Source: Kitasatospora sp. NBC_00374 (GTDB lineage: Bacteria > Actinomycetota > Actinomycetes > Streptomycetales > Streptomycetaceae). Taken from it: DNA of 64,000 nucleotides. Position 1 is the first letter of the stretch. Every line of letters begins with the position of its first letter. Location: assembly GCF_041434935.1 (NCBI RefSeq), contig NZ_CP107964.1, forward strand, positions 930,001 to 994,000. Direction: 5' to 3'. Under the pieces are notes generated by a model. The model worked only from the letters and a program-made list of their open reading frames with translations, did not search any database and was not told the origin of the DNA. Position numbers and translations under genes: made by a program. Positions 50,305 to 58,912 of the stretch are shown here, piece by piece.

Positions 50305-50658
50305 TCAGGGCCGGGCCGTGCGGTCCTCGTCGAGCAGGGCCCAGAGGTCGGCCTCGTCCCGCTCGCTGAGCGCGAAGGCCGCGGCGAACAGCCGCAGGGT
50401 GCCGGCGGACAGCTGCCGGCCGCCGAGCGCGCGGGAGACCCGGTCGCGCAGGGCGCGGGGCAGCGTCTCGCTCTCGGGGGCCTCGCCGTTGAGCCAGAGC
50501 CACTGGGCCAGGACGCGGGCGACGGCGGCCTGGTTGACCCGGTCCGGGGTGGCCCGGGCGACCTGGCGCAGCCACCGGATGCGGTAGGGGCCGGGGCGGG
50601 CGAGCAGTTCGGCGAGGTGCTGGCCGGCGGGGCACGGCTCGGCGGTCCGGACGTCCAT
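50305..50658 (-). CDS. Hypothetical helical protein, 117 residues
   Basis: ATG 50658 has AGGAGGG close upstream. All-helical prediction with RIRWLRQVARATPDRVNQAAVARVLAQWLWLNGE and LSAGTLRLFAAAFALSERDEADLWALLDED, the latter like the end of a helix-turn-helix domain used in streptomycete XRE-type regulators (ill-defined). Divergent from the synthetase gene; a DasR-like site lies between. Could be a small regulator; not assigned to a family. Confidence 0.65.
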   Translation of the reverse strand: MDVRTAEPCPAGQHLAELLARPGPYRIRWLRQVARATPDRVNQAAVARVLAQWLWLNGEAPESETLPRALRDRVSRALGGRQLSAGTLRLFAAAFALSERDEADLWALLDEDRTARP

Positions 50659-50732
50659 GGCCCTCCTGCGGTCGGCGTTCGGCGGTGCGACACAAGCGCG
50701 ACACTGCGGCCGTACTCTCGCGAGGTCCGCGC

Positions 50733-50748
50733 ATTGGTCCAGACCATA
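50733..50748. promoter_or_regulatory. Candidate DasR-responsive element (dre)
   Basis: ATTGGTCCAGACCATA matches the DasR operator consensus A[CT]TGGTCTAGACCA[GC]T at 13 of 16 positions, including the palindromic core TGGTC-CA-GACCA with one changed centre base. It lies ~100 bp upstream of the synthetase start and ~75 bp upstream of the divergent 117-residue gene. DasR is the GlcNAc-responsive GntR regulator of streptomycetes. Confidence 0.55.
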
Positions 50749-50850
50749 GCGGAGCCGTCGGGCCGGCGCCACGAACCGTCAGCGCGCCCACGGCACAGCA
50801 GAGTTCACGCCGGGCGGCGGCCCGCCCGGAGAGCCGTACCTGGAGCCGTC

Positions 50851-53800
50851 ATCGCCCCCATCACGCACCCGCCGCTGACCGTCCCCGACCTGCTGGACGC
50901 CCGGGCCGCCGACCACCCCGACCGGGTCGCGCTCCAGGTGGTCGGCGGCAGCTCCGTCACCTACCGGGCCTGGCGCGAGCGCGCCCTGCGCGCGGCCCTC
51001 GGCCTGGCCGGCGCCGGGGTGCGCCCCGGGCGGCGGGTCGTGCTGCGGTTCCCGAACGCCGAGTGGGAGCGGTACGCGGTGGCGTTCCTGGCCGTGCAGT
51101 ACGCGGGCGGGGTGCCGGTACCCGTCCGGGAGGACCTGACCGAGGCCGACGCGGCCCGGCTGGCCGCCCTCGCGGAGGCCGGCACCGCCCTGCGCAGCCC
51201 CGCGCTCGCCGCCCTGCCCGGCACCACCGACCTGGTGCTGGACACGCTGCTGGCGCGGCACCCGGCGGCCCCCGACGCGGCGCCCTACCGGGTGGGACCG
51301 CAGGACCCGGCGCAGGTCATCGGCACCTCGGGCACCACCGGCGACCCCAAGGGCGTACTGGCCGCGCACGGCAACCTGACCGCCGGGCTGGCCCTGCGGC
51401 CACGCCCGAGGCCGTACGCGCACTCGCGGTACGCGCTGCACGCCTTCCCGATCGGCACCAACGCCGGGCAGGTGATGCTGCTCGGCGCGCTGACGGGCGC
51501 GCCGACCGTGCTCAGCCTGCCTCGGTTCGCCGCGGAGGAGTTCGGCGCGGCGGTGGCGGAGTTCGGCGTCGGCACGGTGTTCCTGGTGCCGTCGATGGCC
51601 GTGGAGCTGCTCAACTCCGGGGCCGCGCAGCGGCACGACCTGTCCGGTGTGAAGCTGGTCAGCTCCTCCGCCGCCGCACTGCCCGGGCCGGTCGCCGCGG
51701 CACTCGCCGCCGCGCTGCCCGGCGCGACGCTCGTCAACACCTACACCTCGGCCGAGTCCTCCCCCGCGCAGATCTCGGCGGTCGTGGACGCCCGCCGCCC
51801 CGGGTCGGTCGGGCGCCCGACCGACCCGGCGGACCTGCGGGTGCTCGACGACACGGGTGCGGCCGTGCCCGTCGGCGAGGTCGGCGAGGTGTGGCTGCGA
51901 CAGCCCGGCCCGCCGCGCGGCTACCTCGGCGAGCCGGCCGGCGGATCGGCGGTGTTCCGGGGCGGTTGGGTACGGATGGGCGATCTGGGGCGGCTGGACG
52001 CCGAGGGGTACCTCCACCTGGTCGACCGGGAGAGCGAGGTCGTCAAGTCCGGTGCGCTGAAGGTGTCCACGCTGCGGATCGAGGAGGTGCTGCACGAGCA
52101 CCCGCAGGTCGCGGACGCGGCGGCGCTCGGCCTGCCGCACCCGGTGATGGGGGCCGTCCCGGTGGCCGCCGTGATCCCGGCGCCGGGCGGCCTGGACCTG
52201 GACGGCCTGCGGCTGTTCCTGAGCACCCGGCTGAGCCGGCCCGAACTGCCGGTCCGCATCCTGCTCGTGGACGAGCTGCCCAGGAACCCGTCCGGTAAGG
52301 TGGTCAAGCACCGGCTGCGGCCGCTGTTCGACGGACCCGAGCCCCCGGCCGGCCCCGCCGCTCCCCCGGCCACGCCCACCGAGCTGCGGCTGGCCTCGAT
52401 CTGGCGGCGGCTGCTGGGACGGACGGTCACCGACGTGGCCGACGAGTTCTTCGCGCTCGGCGGCGACTCCTTCCGGGCCGTCCAGCTGGCCGCCGCGATC
52501 ACCGAGGAGTTCGCGGTGCCGACCGGCACCGCGCTGGTCTTCGAACGGCCCTCGCTGCGCGCCCAGGCCGCCTGGCTGGACCACCCCGGCCGGACGGCGG
52601 ACACCCGCGCCGACGGCCCCGCCGCGGCCGCCGTCACCCCCTACCTGGCCCGGCTGCGGGCGCAGCCGCACGCCGTCCCGCTCAGCTCGCAGCAGGAGAA
52701 CTTCTTCCGCTGGATGGCCGGGGCGCCCGGCCGGGACGCCGGCGCGGTGACCGCGCTGTTCCGGGTGGACGACCGGCTGGAGCCCGAGACGCTCGGGCTG
52801 GCCCTCACCGAGGCCGTCCGCCGCCACCCGGCCCTGCGCACCCGGTTCGAGCCGGTGGCCGGGCAGCCGGGGGTGGTGCGCACCGTGCTGGACGAGGAGC
52901 CGAACGCCCGGATCACCCTGCTGGCGGCGCCCGGTGCGAGCGACGCCGAGGTCGACGCGCTGCTGGTCGCCGAACGGGACCGGCTGACCGACCTGGCCCG
53001 CGACCCGATGGCCCGGCTGCTGGTGGTCAGCCGGGGCGCCGAGGACCACGTGGTGCTGCTCGCCGTCCACCACATGGTCGGCGACGGCTGGTCGATCGGG
53101 GTGCTGCTGGCGGATCTCGGGGTGCTCTACTCGGCGCTGCGGCGGGGGCGGAGCGCCCCGCCCCCGCGGCCCGGCCTCGGCTACCGGGAGCTGGTGGAGT
53201 GGTCCAACGGGCACTGGCCGGCCTCCCGGGCGCACTTCGCGGGCGCGCTCGCCGGGGCGCCGCAGGCCGTCGAGCCGTTCGCCGGCCGCCGGGCGGTGGA
53301 CGAAGTCCTCACCCGGGGACACGAGTTCGCGCTGCCCGCGGAGCGGGCGGCCGCGCTGCGGGAGCGCGCCGCCGAGCTGGGCGCCACCCCGTTCCTGGCC
53401 GTGGCGGCGGCGTGGGCCGGCCTGCTCGCGGCCCGCAGCGGCCGGCCCGACCTGGTGCTGATGACACCGGTGCCGGGCCGTCCGCGGCCGGAGGCCGAGC
53501 GGGCGGTGGGGTGCTTCGTGCAGTCGCTGCTGCTGCGGGTGGACGCCTCCGGCGGCCCGGGCTTCGCCGAGCTGCTCGACCGGCTGCGGGGCGTCGCCAC
53601 CGCGGCCCTGGACCACCAGCTCTACCCCTTCGCCGAGTTCAGCCCGGCGGCGCCGTTCGCGGCCTGGCTGCGGTACGAGGCCTGGGCGGCCCCGGCTCAG
53701 CTGCCGGGCCTGAGCTGCGGGCCGTGGGAACTGCCGCGCGGCAGCACCGTCCCGTGGCCGCTGCCCGGCGGGGACCGCGGGGTGCCGGAGCTGACCGTGG

Positions 53801-53922
53801 TGGAGCAGCCGGACGGCGGACTGCGGTGCTGGCTGCAGTACAACGCGCTCGCCTTCGAGGAGCCCGTGGTCGCCGCGCTGGCGGCGGACTTCGTGGCCGC
53901 GCTGGCGGCCGCCTGCGGCTGA
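50851..53922 (+). CDS. NRPS: adenylation (carboxylate-like) - carrier - condensation
   Basis: ~1023 residues. Adenylation ~1-490: GTSGTTGDPKG core A3, VRMGDLGRLDAEGYLHLVDR (A7/A8), PRNPSGKVVK (A10). The region expected to read FDxxxxE shows FPIGTNAGQVMLLGALTG, so the amino-acid-binding Asp of A4 seems absent, and A5 reads NTYTSAESS; both suggest a non-amino-acid carboxylate. Carrier domain with DEFFALGGDS (Ser540). Condensation ~605-1023 with RHPALRTRF and HHMVGDGWS. The frame has no ATG/GTG/TTG between 50734 and the conserved start; ATC 50851 follows GGAG by 5 nt. Probably a starter module of the same pathway as the minus-strand synthetases. Confidence 0.85.
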   Translation: MAPITHPPLTVPDLLDARAADHPDRVALQVVGGSSVTYRAWRERALRAALGLAGAGVRPGRRVVLRFPNAEWERYAVAFLAVQYAGGVPVPVREDLTEADAARLAALAEAGTALRSPALAALPGTTDLVLDTLLARHPAAPDAAPYRVGPQDPAQVIGTSGTTGDPKGVLAAHGNLTAGLALRPRPRPYAHSRYALHAFPIGTNAGQVMLLGALTGAPTVLSLPRFAAEEFGAAVAEFGVGTVFLVPSMAVELLNSGAAQRHDLSGVKLVSSSAAALPGPVAAALAAALPGATLVNTYTSAESSPAQISAVVDARRPGSVGRPTDPADLRVLDDTGAAVPVGEVGEVWLRQPGPPRGYLGEPAGGSAVFRGGWVRMGDLGRLDAEGYLHLVDRESEVVKSGALKVSTLRIEEVLHEHPQVADAAALGLPHPVMGAVPVAAVIPAPGGLDLDGLRLFLSTRLSRPELPVRILLVDELPRNPSGKVVKHRLRPLFDGPEPPAGPAAPPATPTELRLASIWRRLLGRTVTDVADEFFALGGDSFRAVQLAAAITEEFAVPTGTALVFERPSLRAQAAWLDHPGRTADTRADGPAAAAVTPYLARLRAQPHAVPLSSQQENFFRWMAGAPGRDAGAVTALFRVDDRLEPETLGLALTEAVRRHPALRTRFEPVAGQPGVVRTVLDEEPNARITLLAAPGASDAEVDALLVAERDRLTDLARDPMARLLVVSRGAEDHVVLLAVHHMVGDGWSIGVLLADLGVLYSALRRGRSAPPPRPGLGYRELVEWSNGHWPASRAHFAGALAGAPQAVEPFAGRRAVDEVLTRGHEFALPAERAAALRERAAELGATPFLAVAAAWAGLLAARSGRPDLVLMTPVPGRPRPEAERAVGCFVQSLLLRVDASGGPGFAELLDRLRGVATAALDHQLYPFAEFSPAAPFAAWLRYEAWAAPAQLPGLSCGPWELPRGSTVPWPLPGGDRGVPELTVVEQPDGGLRCWLQYNALAFEEPVVAALAADFVAALAAACG

Positions 53923-53940
53923 ACGGCCCGACCGGCCGGC

Positions 53941-53946
53941 TACCAT
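53941..53946 (+). promoter_or_regulatory. -10 box TACCAT (leaderless)
   Basis: TACCAT ends 6 nt before GTG 53953, indicating that this gene has its own promoter in the 30-bp gap after the synthetase gene. Confidence 0.5.
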
Positions 53947-53952
53947 CGCGGG

Positions 53953-54537
53953 GTGACCACGGTGCTGGTGAACGGGCTGCCGGGCGCCGGGAAGACCACC
54001 CTCGCCCGGTCCCTCGCACAGGAGTTGGGCCTACCGCTGTTCAGCAAGGACGCGGTCAAGGAGACCCTGGCCGACACGCTCGGGCTCGGGCCCCCGCCCG
54101 GTTCCACCGCGCGGGGGTGGAGCAGTGCCCTCGGCCGCGCCGCCGCCGAGACGCTGTGGACGCTGCTGGGGCACGCGCCCGGCGGCGCGGTGCTGGAGAG
54201 CCCGTGGCTCGGCGGCACCCGCCCGTTCGCGACGGCCGGGCTGGCCAGGGCCGGTGTGTCGGAGGTCCAGGAGGTCTGGTGCGAGGTGCCGCCGGAGGTC
54301 GCGCGGCGCCGCTGCGCTGAGCGGGCCGCGGGCCGGCACCCGGTGCACCTCGACGACCTGCCGGGTACGGACCCGGACCCGGACGGGCGCTGGGAGCTGT
54401 GGAGCCGGACGGCCGTCCCGCTGGCCCTCGGGACGGTGCACCGCGTCGACACCACCCGCCGGGTGGACGTCGCACTGCTGGCGGGGAGGATCAGGGCGGC
54501 GGACGGATCCGGCCGGGCCGGCGGCCGTCCCGGGTAG
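53953..54537 (+). CDS. P-loop kinase-like AAA ATPase
   Basis: 194 residues. NGLPGAGKTTLARSLAQELGLPLFSKDAVKE is a Walker A kinase start as in zeta-toxin/chloramphenicol-phosphotransferase-like P-loop kinases (in pieces: GLPGAGKTT); VLESPWLGG and EVWCEVPPEVARRR form the Walker B and lid regions. The C-terminal ~25 residues are Gly/Arg-rich. GTG 53953 is set by the -10 box. Substrate unknown; a role in the synthetase pathway is possible only by position. Confidence 0.82.
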   Translation: MTTVLVNGLPGAGKTTLARSLAQELGLPLFSKDAVKETLADTLGLGPPPGSTARGWSSALGRAAAETLWTLLGHAPGGAVLESPWLGGTRPFATAGLARAGVSEVQEVWCEVPPEVARRRCAERAAGRHPVHLDDLPGTDPDPDGRWELWSRTAVPLALGTVHRVDTTRRVDVALLAGRIRAADGSGRAGGRPG

Positions 54538-54645
54538 CATGGCCCCACCGAGGGCACTTCGCAGACCGGCTCCGACGCCGGCCTCGCCCTTCGGAGATCC
54601 GCGACGCCGGGCCCCACCTCGGGGCCTGGGGACAGGCCCCGCGCC

Positions 54646-55119
54646 ATCACCCTGACTTCAGTTCCCGCGACGGCCGCGCCTTCGCCGCCGGAGCCCCTGC
54701 GGCTCTCGCTGACACCCACCGGAACGCCCGCGGGAAGGCTGGACGGCGCCTGGTGGCCCCGCTCCCGCGACCTGCTCCGCGAACTCCCCGCCCTGGCGGC
54801 GGAACTGGACCGCAGCTGGGGCCGGGTCACCCGGATCACCGTGAATCCCGCCCGGTGGCCCGCCGTCCCGCGCCGCATACCGGTGGCCGGCCACAACGTC
54901 CACGCCGGCTGGTTCGACCGGGAACAGGACGAGCACGAGATCATGGTCCGGTCCTACACGACCCACCGCCTCGACCTCCTGGTGGTGCCGCCGGAGACCA
55001 CCGCGGACGAGGCCCGCAGGCTGATGGCGGCGGCGGCCGACCCCCGCAACCCTCTCACCGCCGATGCCCTGATCGCCGGCGGCCCGGCCGAAGGCCACTC
55101 GAAGGAGCCCCGCGTATGA
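54646..55119 (+). CDS. DUF5994-family protein with no canonical start codon
   Basis: ~157 residues from ATC 54646 (CTG 54652 is also possible). The conserved N-terminal region LRLSLTPTGTPAGRLDGAWWPRSRDLLRELP is encoded, but the only in-frame ATG/GTG/TTG is GTG 54841, 65 codons in, which would delete it. RRIPVAGHNVHAGWFD and LLVVPPETTADEARRLM are typical of DUF5994, an actinobacterial family of unknown function. TAGCAT at 54535-54540 may be its -10. Coupled to the CBS gene by ATGA. Confidence 0.72.
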   Translation: MTLTSVPATAAPSPPEPLRLSLTPTGTPAGRLDGAWWPRSRDLLRELPALAAELDRSWGRVTRITVNPARWPAVPRRIPVAGHNVHAGWFDREQDEHEIMVRSYTTHRLDLLVVPPETTADEARRLMAAAADPRNPLTADALIAGGPAEGHSKEPRV

Positions 55120-55505
55120 CCGTGACCCTCCAGCCCGCCACCCCGTACCTCACCGCCACCGTCGGCGACCTGATGGACCCGCCCGGGCTGCAGGTCGACG
55201 ACGACGTCATGGTGGACACCGCCCTGGACATCCTGCAGGGCTCCGGCACGGACCACCTCCTGGTCCGGGGCGACGACGGCCGCTGCGCCGGGCTGCTGAC
55301 CGCTCTGCAGCTCGCGCCGTTCCGTGCGCGCTCCTGGTACACCGAGCGCACGCCCGTCCGTGACATCGTGTTCGACCGGGCCCCGTTCGCCGCCGCCGGC
55401 ATGCCCGCCGCCACGGCGTTCGCCGCCATGCAGCAGCGGGAGCTGGACAGCTGGCCAGTGGTCGACCACGACGGCCACGTCGTCGGGCTCCTCCGCCGGC
55501 CCTGA
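55116..55505 (+). CDS. CBS-domain pair protein
   Basis: 129 residues with two CBS motifs: VGDLMDPPGLQVDDDVMVDTALDILQGSGTDHLLVR (in pieces) and VRDIVFDRAPFAAAGMPAATAFAAMQQRELDSWPVVD. Stand-alone CBS pairs bind adenine nucleotides or SAM and report energy or redox state. ATG 55116 has GAAGGAG upstream and overlaps the DUF5994 stop. Confidence 0.85.
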   Translation: MTVTLQPATPYLTATVGDLMDPPGLQVDDDVMVDTALDILQGSGTDHLLVRGDDGRCAGLLTALQLAPFRARSWYTERTPVRDIVFDRAPFAAAGMPAATAFAAMQQRELDSWPVVDHDGHVVGLLRRP

Positions 55506-55572
55506 CCGGGCCGGTCCAGGACGCGGCGCCGCCGCCCCGGGGCACCCGTCGTGGCCGGGCGGGCGGCCCGGT

Positions 55573-55740
55573 TCAGCGGCGGGCGCTGAGCGGGCGCAGG
55601 TCGGTCCAGATCTCGGCGATGCGGGCCAGGCACTCCGCGCGGGTGCCGCGGGTGCCCTCGGGGTGCCAGCCGGCGGGCACCTCACGGTGGGCGGGCCAGA
55701 CCGAGTACTGCTCCTCGTCGTTGACGACAACGGCGAACAT
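55573..55740 (-). CDS. MbtH-like NRPS accessory protein
   Basis: 55 residues. NDEEQYSVWPAHREVPAGWHPEG contains the MbtH signature (N-x-E-x-Q-x-S-x-W-P and P-x-G-W, in pieces), and ECLARIAEIW followed by TDLRPLSARR is the C-terminal W-T-D-x-R-P-x-S-x-R motif. MbtH proteins bind adenylation domains and are often needed for their folding or activity. ATG 55740 has GAGGAG upstream; it starts 52 nt after the upstream synthetase gene on the same strand, so it is the third gene of that operon. Confidence 0.93.
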   Translation of the reverse strand: MFAVVVNDEEQYSVWPAHREVPAGWHPEGTRGTRAECLARIAEIWTDLRPLSARR

Positions 55741-55768
55741 GGTGTGCTCCTCGCGGGGTCGGTGGTCC

Positions 55769-55804
55769 GGTGGTTCAGGTGAGCCGGGTGGTTCAGGTGA
55801 GCCG
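55769..55804. repeat. 18-bp tandem duplication spanning a synthetase stop codon
   Basis: GGTGGTTCAGGTGAGCCG occurs twice without spacer (55769-55786, 55787-55804). On the minus strand the first-read copy contains the stop codon of the upstream synthetase, so a second stop follows 18 nt later. Confidence 0.92.
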
Positions 55805-58800
55805 GTCGGCGGCCTCGTTGTCGGTGAGGGCGTCGATCTCGGCGATCAGCAGGGCCTCGACGCGGTCCGCGAGGCCGGCCAGGACGGGGTTCTCGAACAC
55901 GTCGCGGACGGTGATCTCCAGCCCGGCGAGCGCGCGGATCCGGGCGGCGACCCGGGTGACCCGCAGGGAGTCCCCGCCGAGCGCGAAGAAGTCGTCCAGG
56001 GCGCCCGCCTTGTCCACCCCGAGGACCTCCTGCCAGATGTCGGCGACCAGGAGTTCCGCGTCCGTACGCGGCGCCAGGTACTCGCCGGCGGCGGCCGGGT
56101 CCGGCTCGGGCAGGGCGTCGAGGTCGGGTTTGCCGTTCGGGGTGAGCGGCAGCCGGTCGAGGACGGCGAGGCCGCCGGGGACCATGAAGGACGGCAGGCG
56201 TTCGGCGAGGTGCTCCAGCAGTTCGGGGACACCGGGGGCCTCGCCGGGGGCGGGGACTGCGTAGCCGAGCAGCCGGTCCCCGCGGACCAGCACCACGGCG
56301 TGGGCGACCGCCGGGTGGGCGGCCAGCGCGTGTTCCACCTCGCCGGGTTCGATCCGGTAGCCGCGGAGCTTGACCTGGGTGTCGGTGCGGCCGAGGAAGT
56401 CCAGCTCGCCGTCCGGCCGGCGCCGGACCCGGTCGCCGGTGCGGTACATCCGGGCGCCGCCGCCCGCGAAGGGGTCCGGGAGGAAGCGGTCCGCGGTCAG
56501 GTCGGGCCGCCCGGCGTAGCCGCGGGCGAGGCCGGCGCCGGCCAGGAAGAGTTCGCCCTCGGTGCCGTCGGGCACCAGGTTGAGGTACGGGTCGAGGACG
56601 TAGCAGCGCACCCCGGGAAGCGGGCGGCCGATCGGCGGGCGGCCCGTGCGGTCGTTCAGCTCGGCGCTGGTGGCGATCACGGTGGCCTCGGTGGGGCCGT
56701 AGGTGTTGACCAGCCGGATCCGCCGGCCGTGCCGGGCCTGCCAGCGGTCGAGCGGGGCCCGTTCCACCGCCGAGCCGCCGAGCACCACCAGGCGCAGTGC
56801 CCGCGGCCAGCCGAACCCGTCCTCCAGCAGCACCAGTTCGTGCCAGTAGGCGGTCGGCAGGTCGAGGACGGTGACGTCGGCGCCGGCCGGGCTGCGCAGC
56901 AGGTCGGGCAGGGTCCGGCCGCCGCCCGGCAGCAGCACGCAGCAGGCGCCGGCGGCGAGGGCGGGCCAGAGTTCCTCGGCGTGGGTGTCGAAGCCGATGG
57001 AGGCGAACTGGACGATCCGGTCGCCCGGGCCGAGGCCGTAGCCCTCGCCGGCCATCCAGTCGATCCGGTCGGCGAGCGCGCCGTGTTCGACCACGACGCC
57101 CTTGGGCCGGCCGGTGGAGCCGGAGGTGAACAGGACGTACGCCGGGTCTCCCGCCGCGCCGCCCGGCACCGGTCCGGCCGGTTCCGCGGGCCGGTCGGCG
57201 GGGACGGTGAGCCGCGGCAGGCCGAGGTCCGGGGTGTCGCCGTTGGCGAGCAGCAGGCTCGCGCCGCCGTCCGCGACCAGCTGCCGGAGCCGTTCGACGG
57301 GGTGGGCCGGGTCGAGTGGAAGGTAGGCGCCGCCGGCCTTCCAGATCGCCAGCAGGGCGGTGACCAGCTCGTACGAGGGTGCGATCCGGACGGCGGCGAC
57401 CCGGCCGGTGAGCGGGCCGATCCGCTCGGCCAGCAGCGAGGAGCGGCGGTCGAGTTCGGCGTACGTGAGGGTGCCGTCGCCGAGCGCGAGGGCGGGTGCG
57501 TCCGGGTGGCGGGCGGTCTGCTCGGCGAAGCGTTCCAGCAGCGTGCGGCGGACGGCGGGCAGGGCCGGGCCGGTGCCGCGGGCGAGGAGGTCGGCGCGCT
57601 CGCGGTCGTCGAGCAGCCAGTCACCGTGCACGGGGGTGAGCGGGTCGGCGGCGGCGCGGGTCAGCAGGGCGCGGTAGCGGCCGGCCAGGGTCTCGACGGT
57701 GGTGCGGTCGAACAGTTCCAGGTCGTAGGAGAAGGAGCAGGTCCACCCGGCCCCGGTGCGCCAGTTGTCGAGCAGCAGGTCGGCCTTGGCCCGGGCGAAC
57801 CCGGAGTCCAGCGGGGCCAGTTCGACGCTGTCGGGGAGTTCGGCGGCCGCGCCGCCCCGCTCGGTCTGGCTCTGCAGGACGAACAGGGTGGAGAACGGCA
57901 GCCCGCCGGCCGGGGCGCCGAGGTCGGCGGCCAGGCGTTCCAGGGGGACGTCCTGGTGGGCCAGGGCCGCCATGGTGGCGGCCCGGACGCGGCGCAGCAC
58001 GGTCCGGAAGTCCGGTTCGCCGCGCAGGTCCGCGCGGATCACGGCCGTCCGGGTGAAGTAGCCGATCAGGGCCTCGTGCGCGACCTCGTTGCGGCCGGCG
58101 AGCGGGGTGCCGACGGTGAAGTCCTGCTGCCCGGTCCACCGGCCGAGCAGGATGTGGTAGGCGGCGAGCAGCACCATGAACGGGGTGCAGCGCTCCTCGC
58201 GGGCCAGCCGGTCGACGGCCTCGGTCAGCTCGGGGCCGAGGACGAGGTCGGTGAACCCGGCCGGGTGGGCGGGGTGTTCGGGGCGCGGCCGGTCGGTGGG
58301 CAGCCGGAGCAGCGCGGTACCCGCCAGCCGGGCCTGCCAGTGGGCGTACGCCTGCTCGGCCGCGTCGGCGTCCAGCCGGGCCTCCTCGGCCCGCGCGTAG
58401 TCGCCGTACTGGAGCGGGAGTTCGGGCGGTTCGAGCCCACGGTAGCGGGCCAGCAGCTCCTGGTGGAGCAGCCCGGCCGACCAGCCGTCGGCCGCGATGT
58501 GGTGCAGCACCAGGCACAGGGCGTGGTCCCGCTCCCCCGCGCGGACCAGGACGGCGCGCAGCGGCGCCTCGGCGGCGAGGTCGAAGGGCGCGTTGACGTA
58601 CGGGGCGACGGCCTCGGTGAGCTCGCGTTCGCCCGCGCCGGCGGGCAGTTCGCGCAGGGTGAGCGGGACGGGTGCGGGCGGGTGGACGACCTGGCGGGGC
58701 TGCCCGTCCACGACGGTGAAGCGGGTGCGCAGGATGTCGTGCCGGGCGGCGAGGCCGTCGAGGGCGGTGCGCAGCCGTGGCAGGTCGAGCGGGCCGAGCC

Positions 58801-58901
58801 AGCGGTGGGCGAGGTAGAGGTGGTAGCCGGTGTCGTCGGGGTCGAGCTGCTGGAGGAACCAGAGCCGGCGCTGGTCGATCGTCAGCGGGTGGGTGGTCGG
58901 T

Positions 58902-58912
<11 letters not shown>
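55793..58912 (-). CDS. NRPS module: condensation - adenylation - carrier
   Basis: 1039 residues. Condensation ~8-440 with active HHIAADGWS (His138). Adenylation ~450-930: LFTSGSTGRPKG, NTYGPTEAT, YRTGDRV, LTPNGK. My eye alignment gives specificity residues Asp642, Thr643, Glu646, Ala688, Val710, Gly712, Thr737, Val745, Ile746, Lys928 (DTEAVGTVIK), closest in style to codes for basic or unusual amino acids; not decisive. Carrier domain with ALGGDSL (Ser982). No epimerase or thioesterase. ATG 58912 overlaps the upstream synthetase end by 11 nt, so the two are co-translated. Confidence 0.93.

Noticed and set aside
50734..50850. TTG 50734 as start of the plus-strand synthetase
   Set aside because: It would add 39 unconserved residues, has no ribosome-binding site, and lies within the DasR-like site; ATC 50851 has a well-placed GGAG.
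54539..54655. 38-codon frame starting at the ATG inside TAGCATG
   Set aside because: Pro/Arg-rich and ends before the DUF5994 domain. It could be a leader peptide but nothing supports that beyond position.
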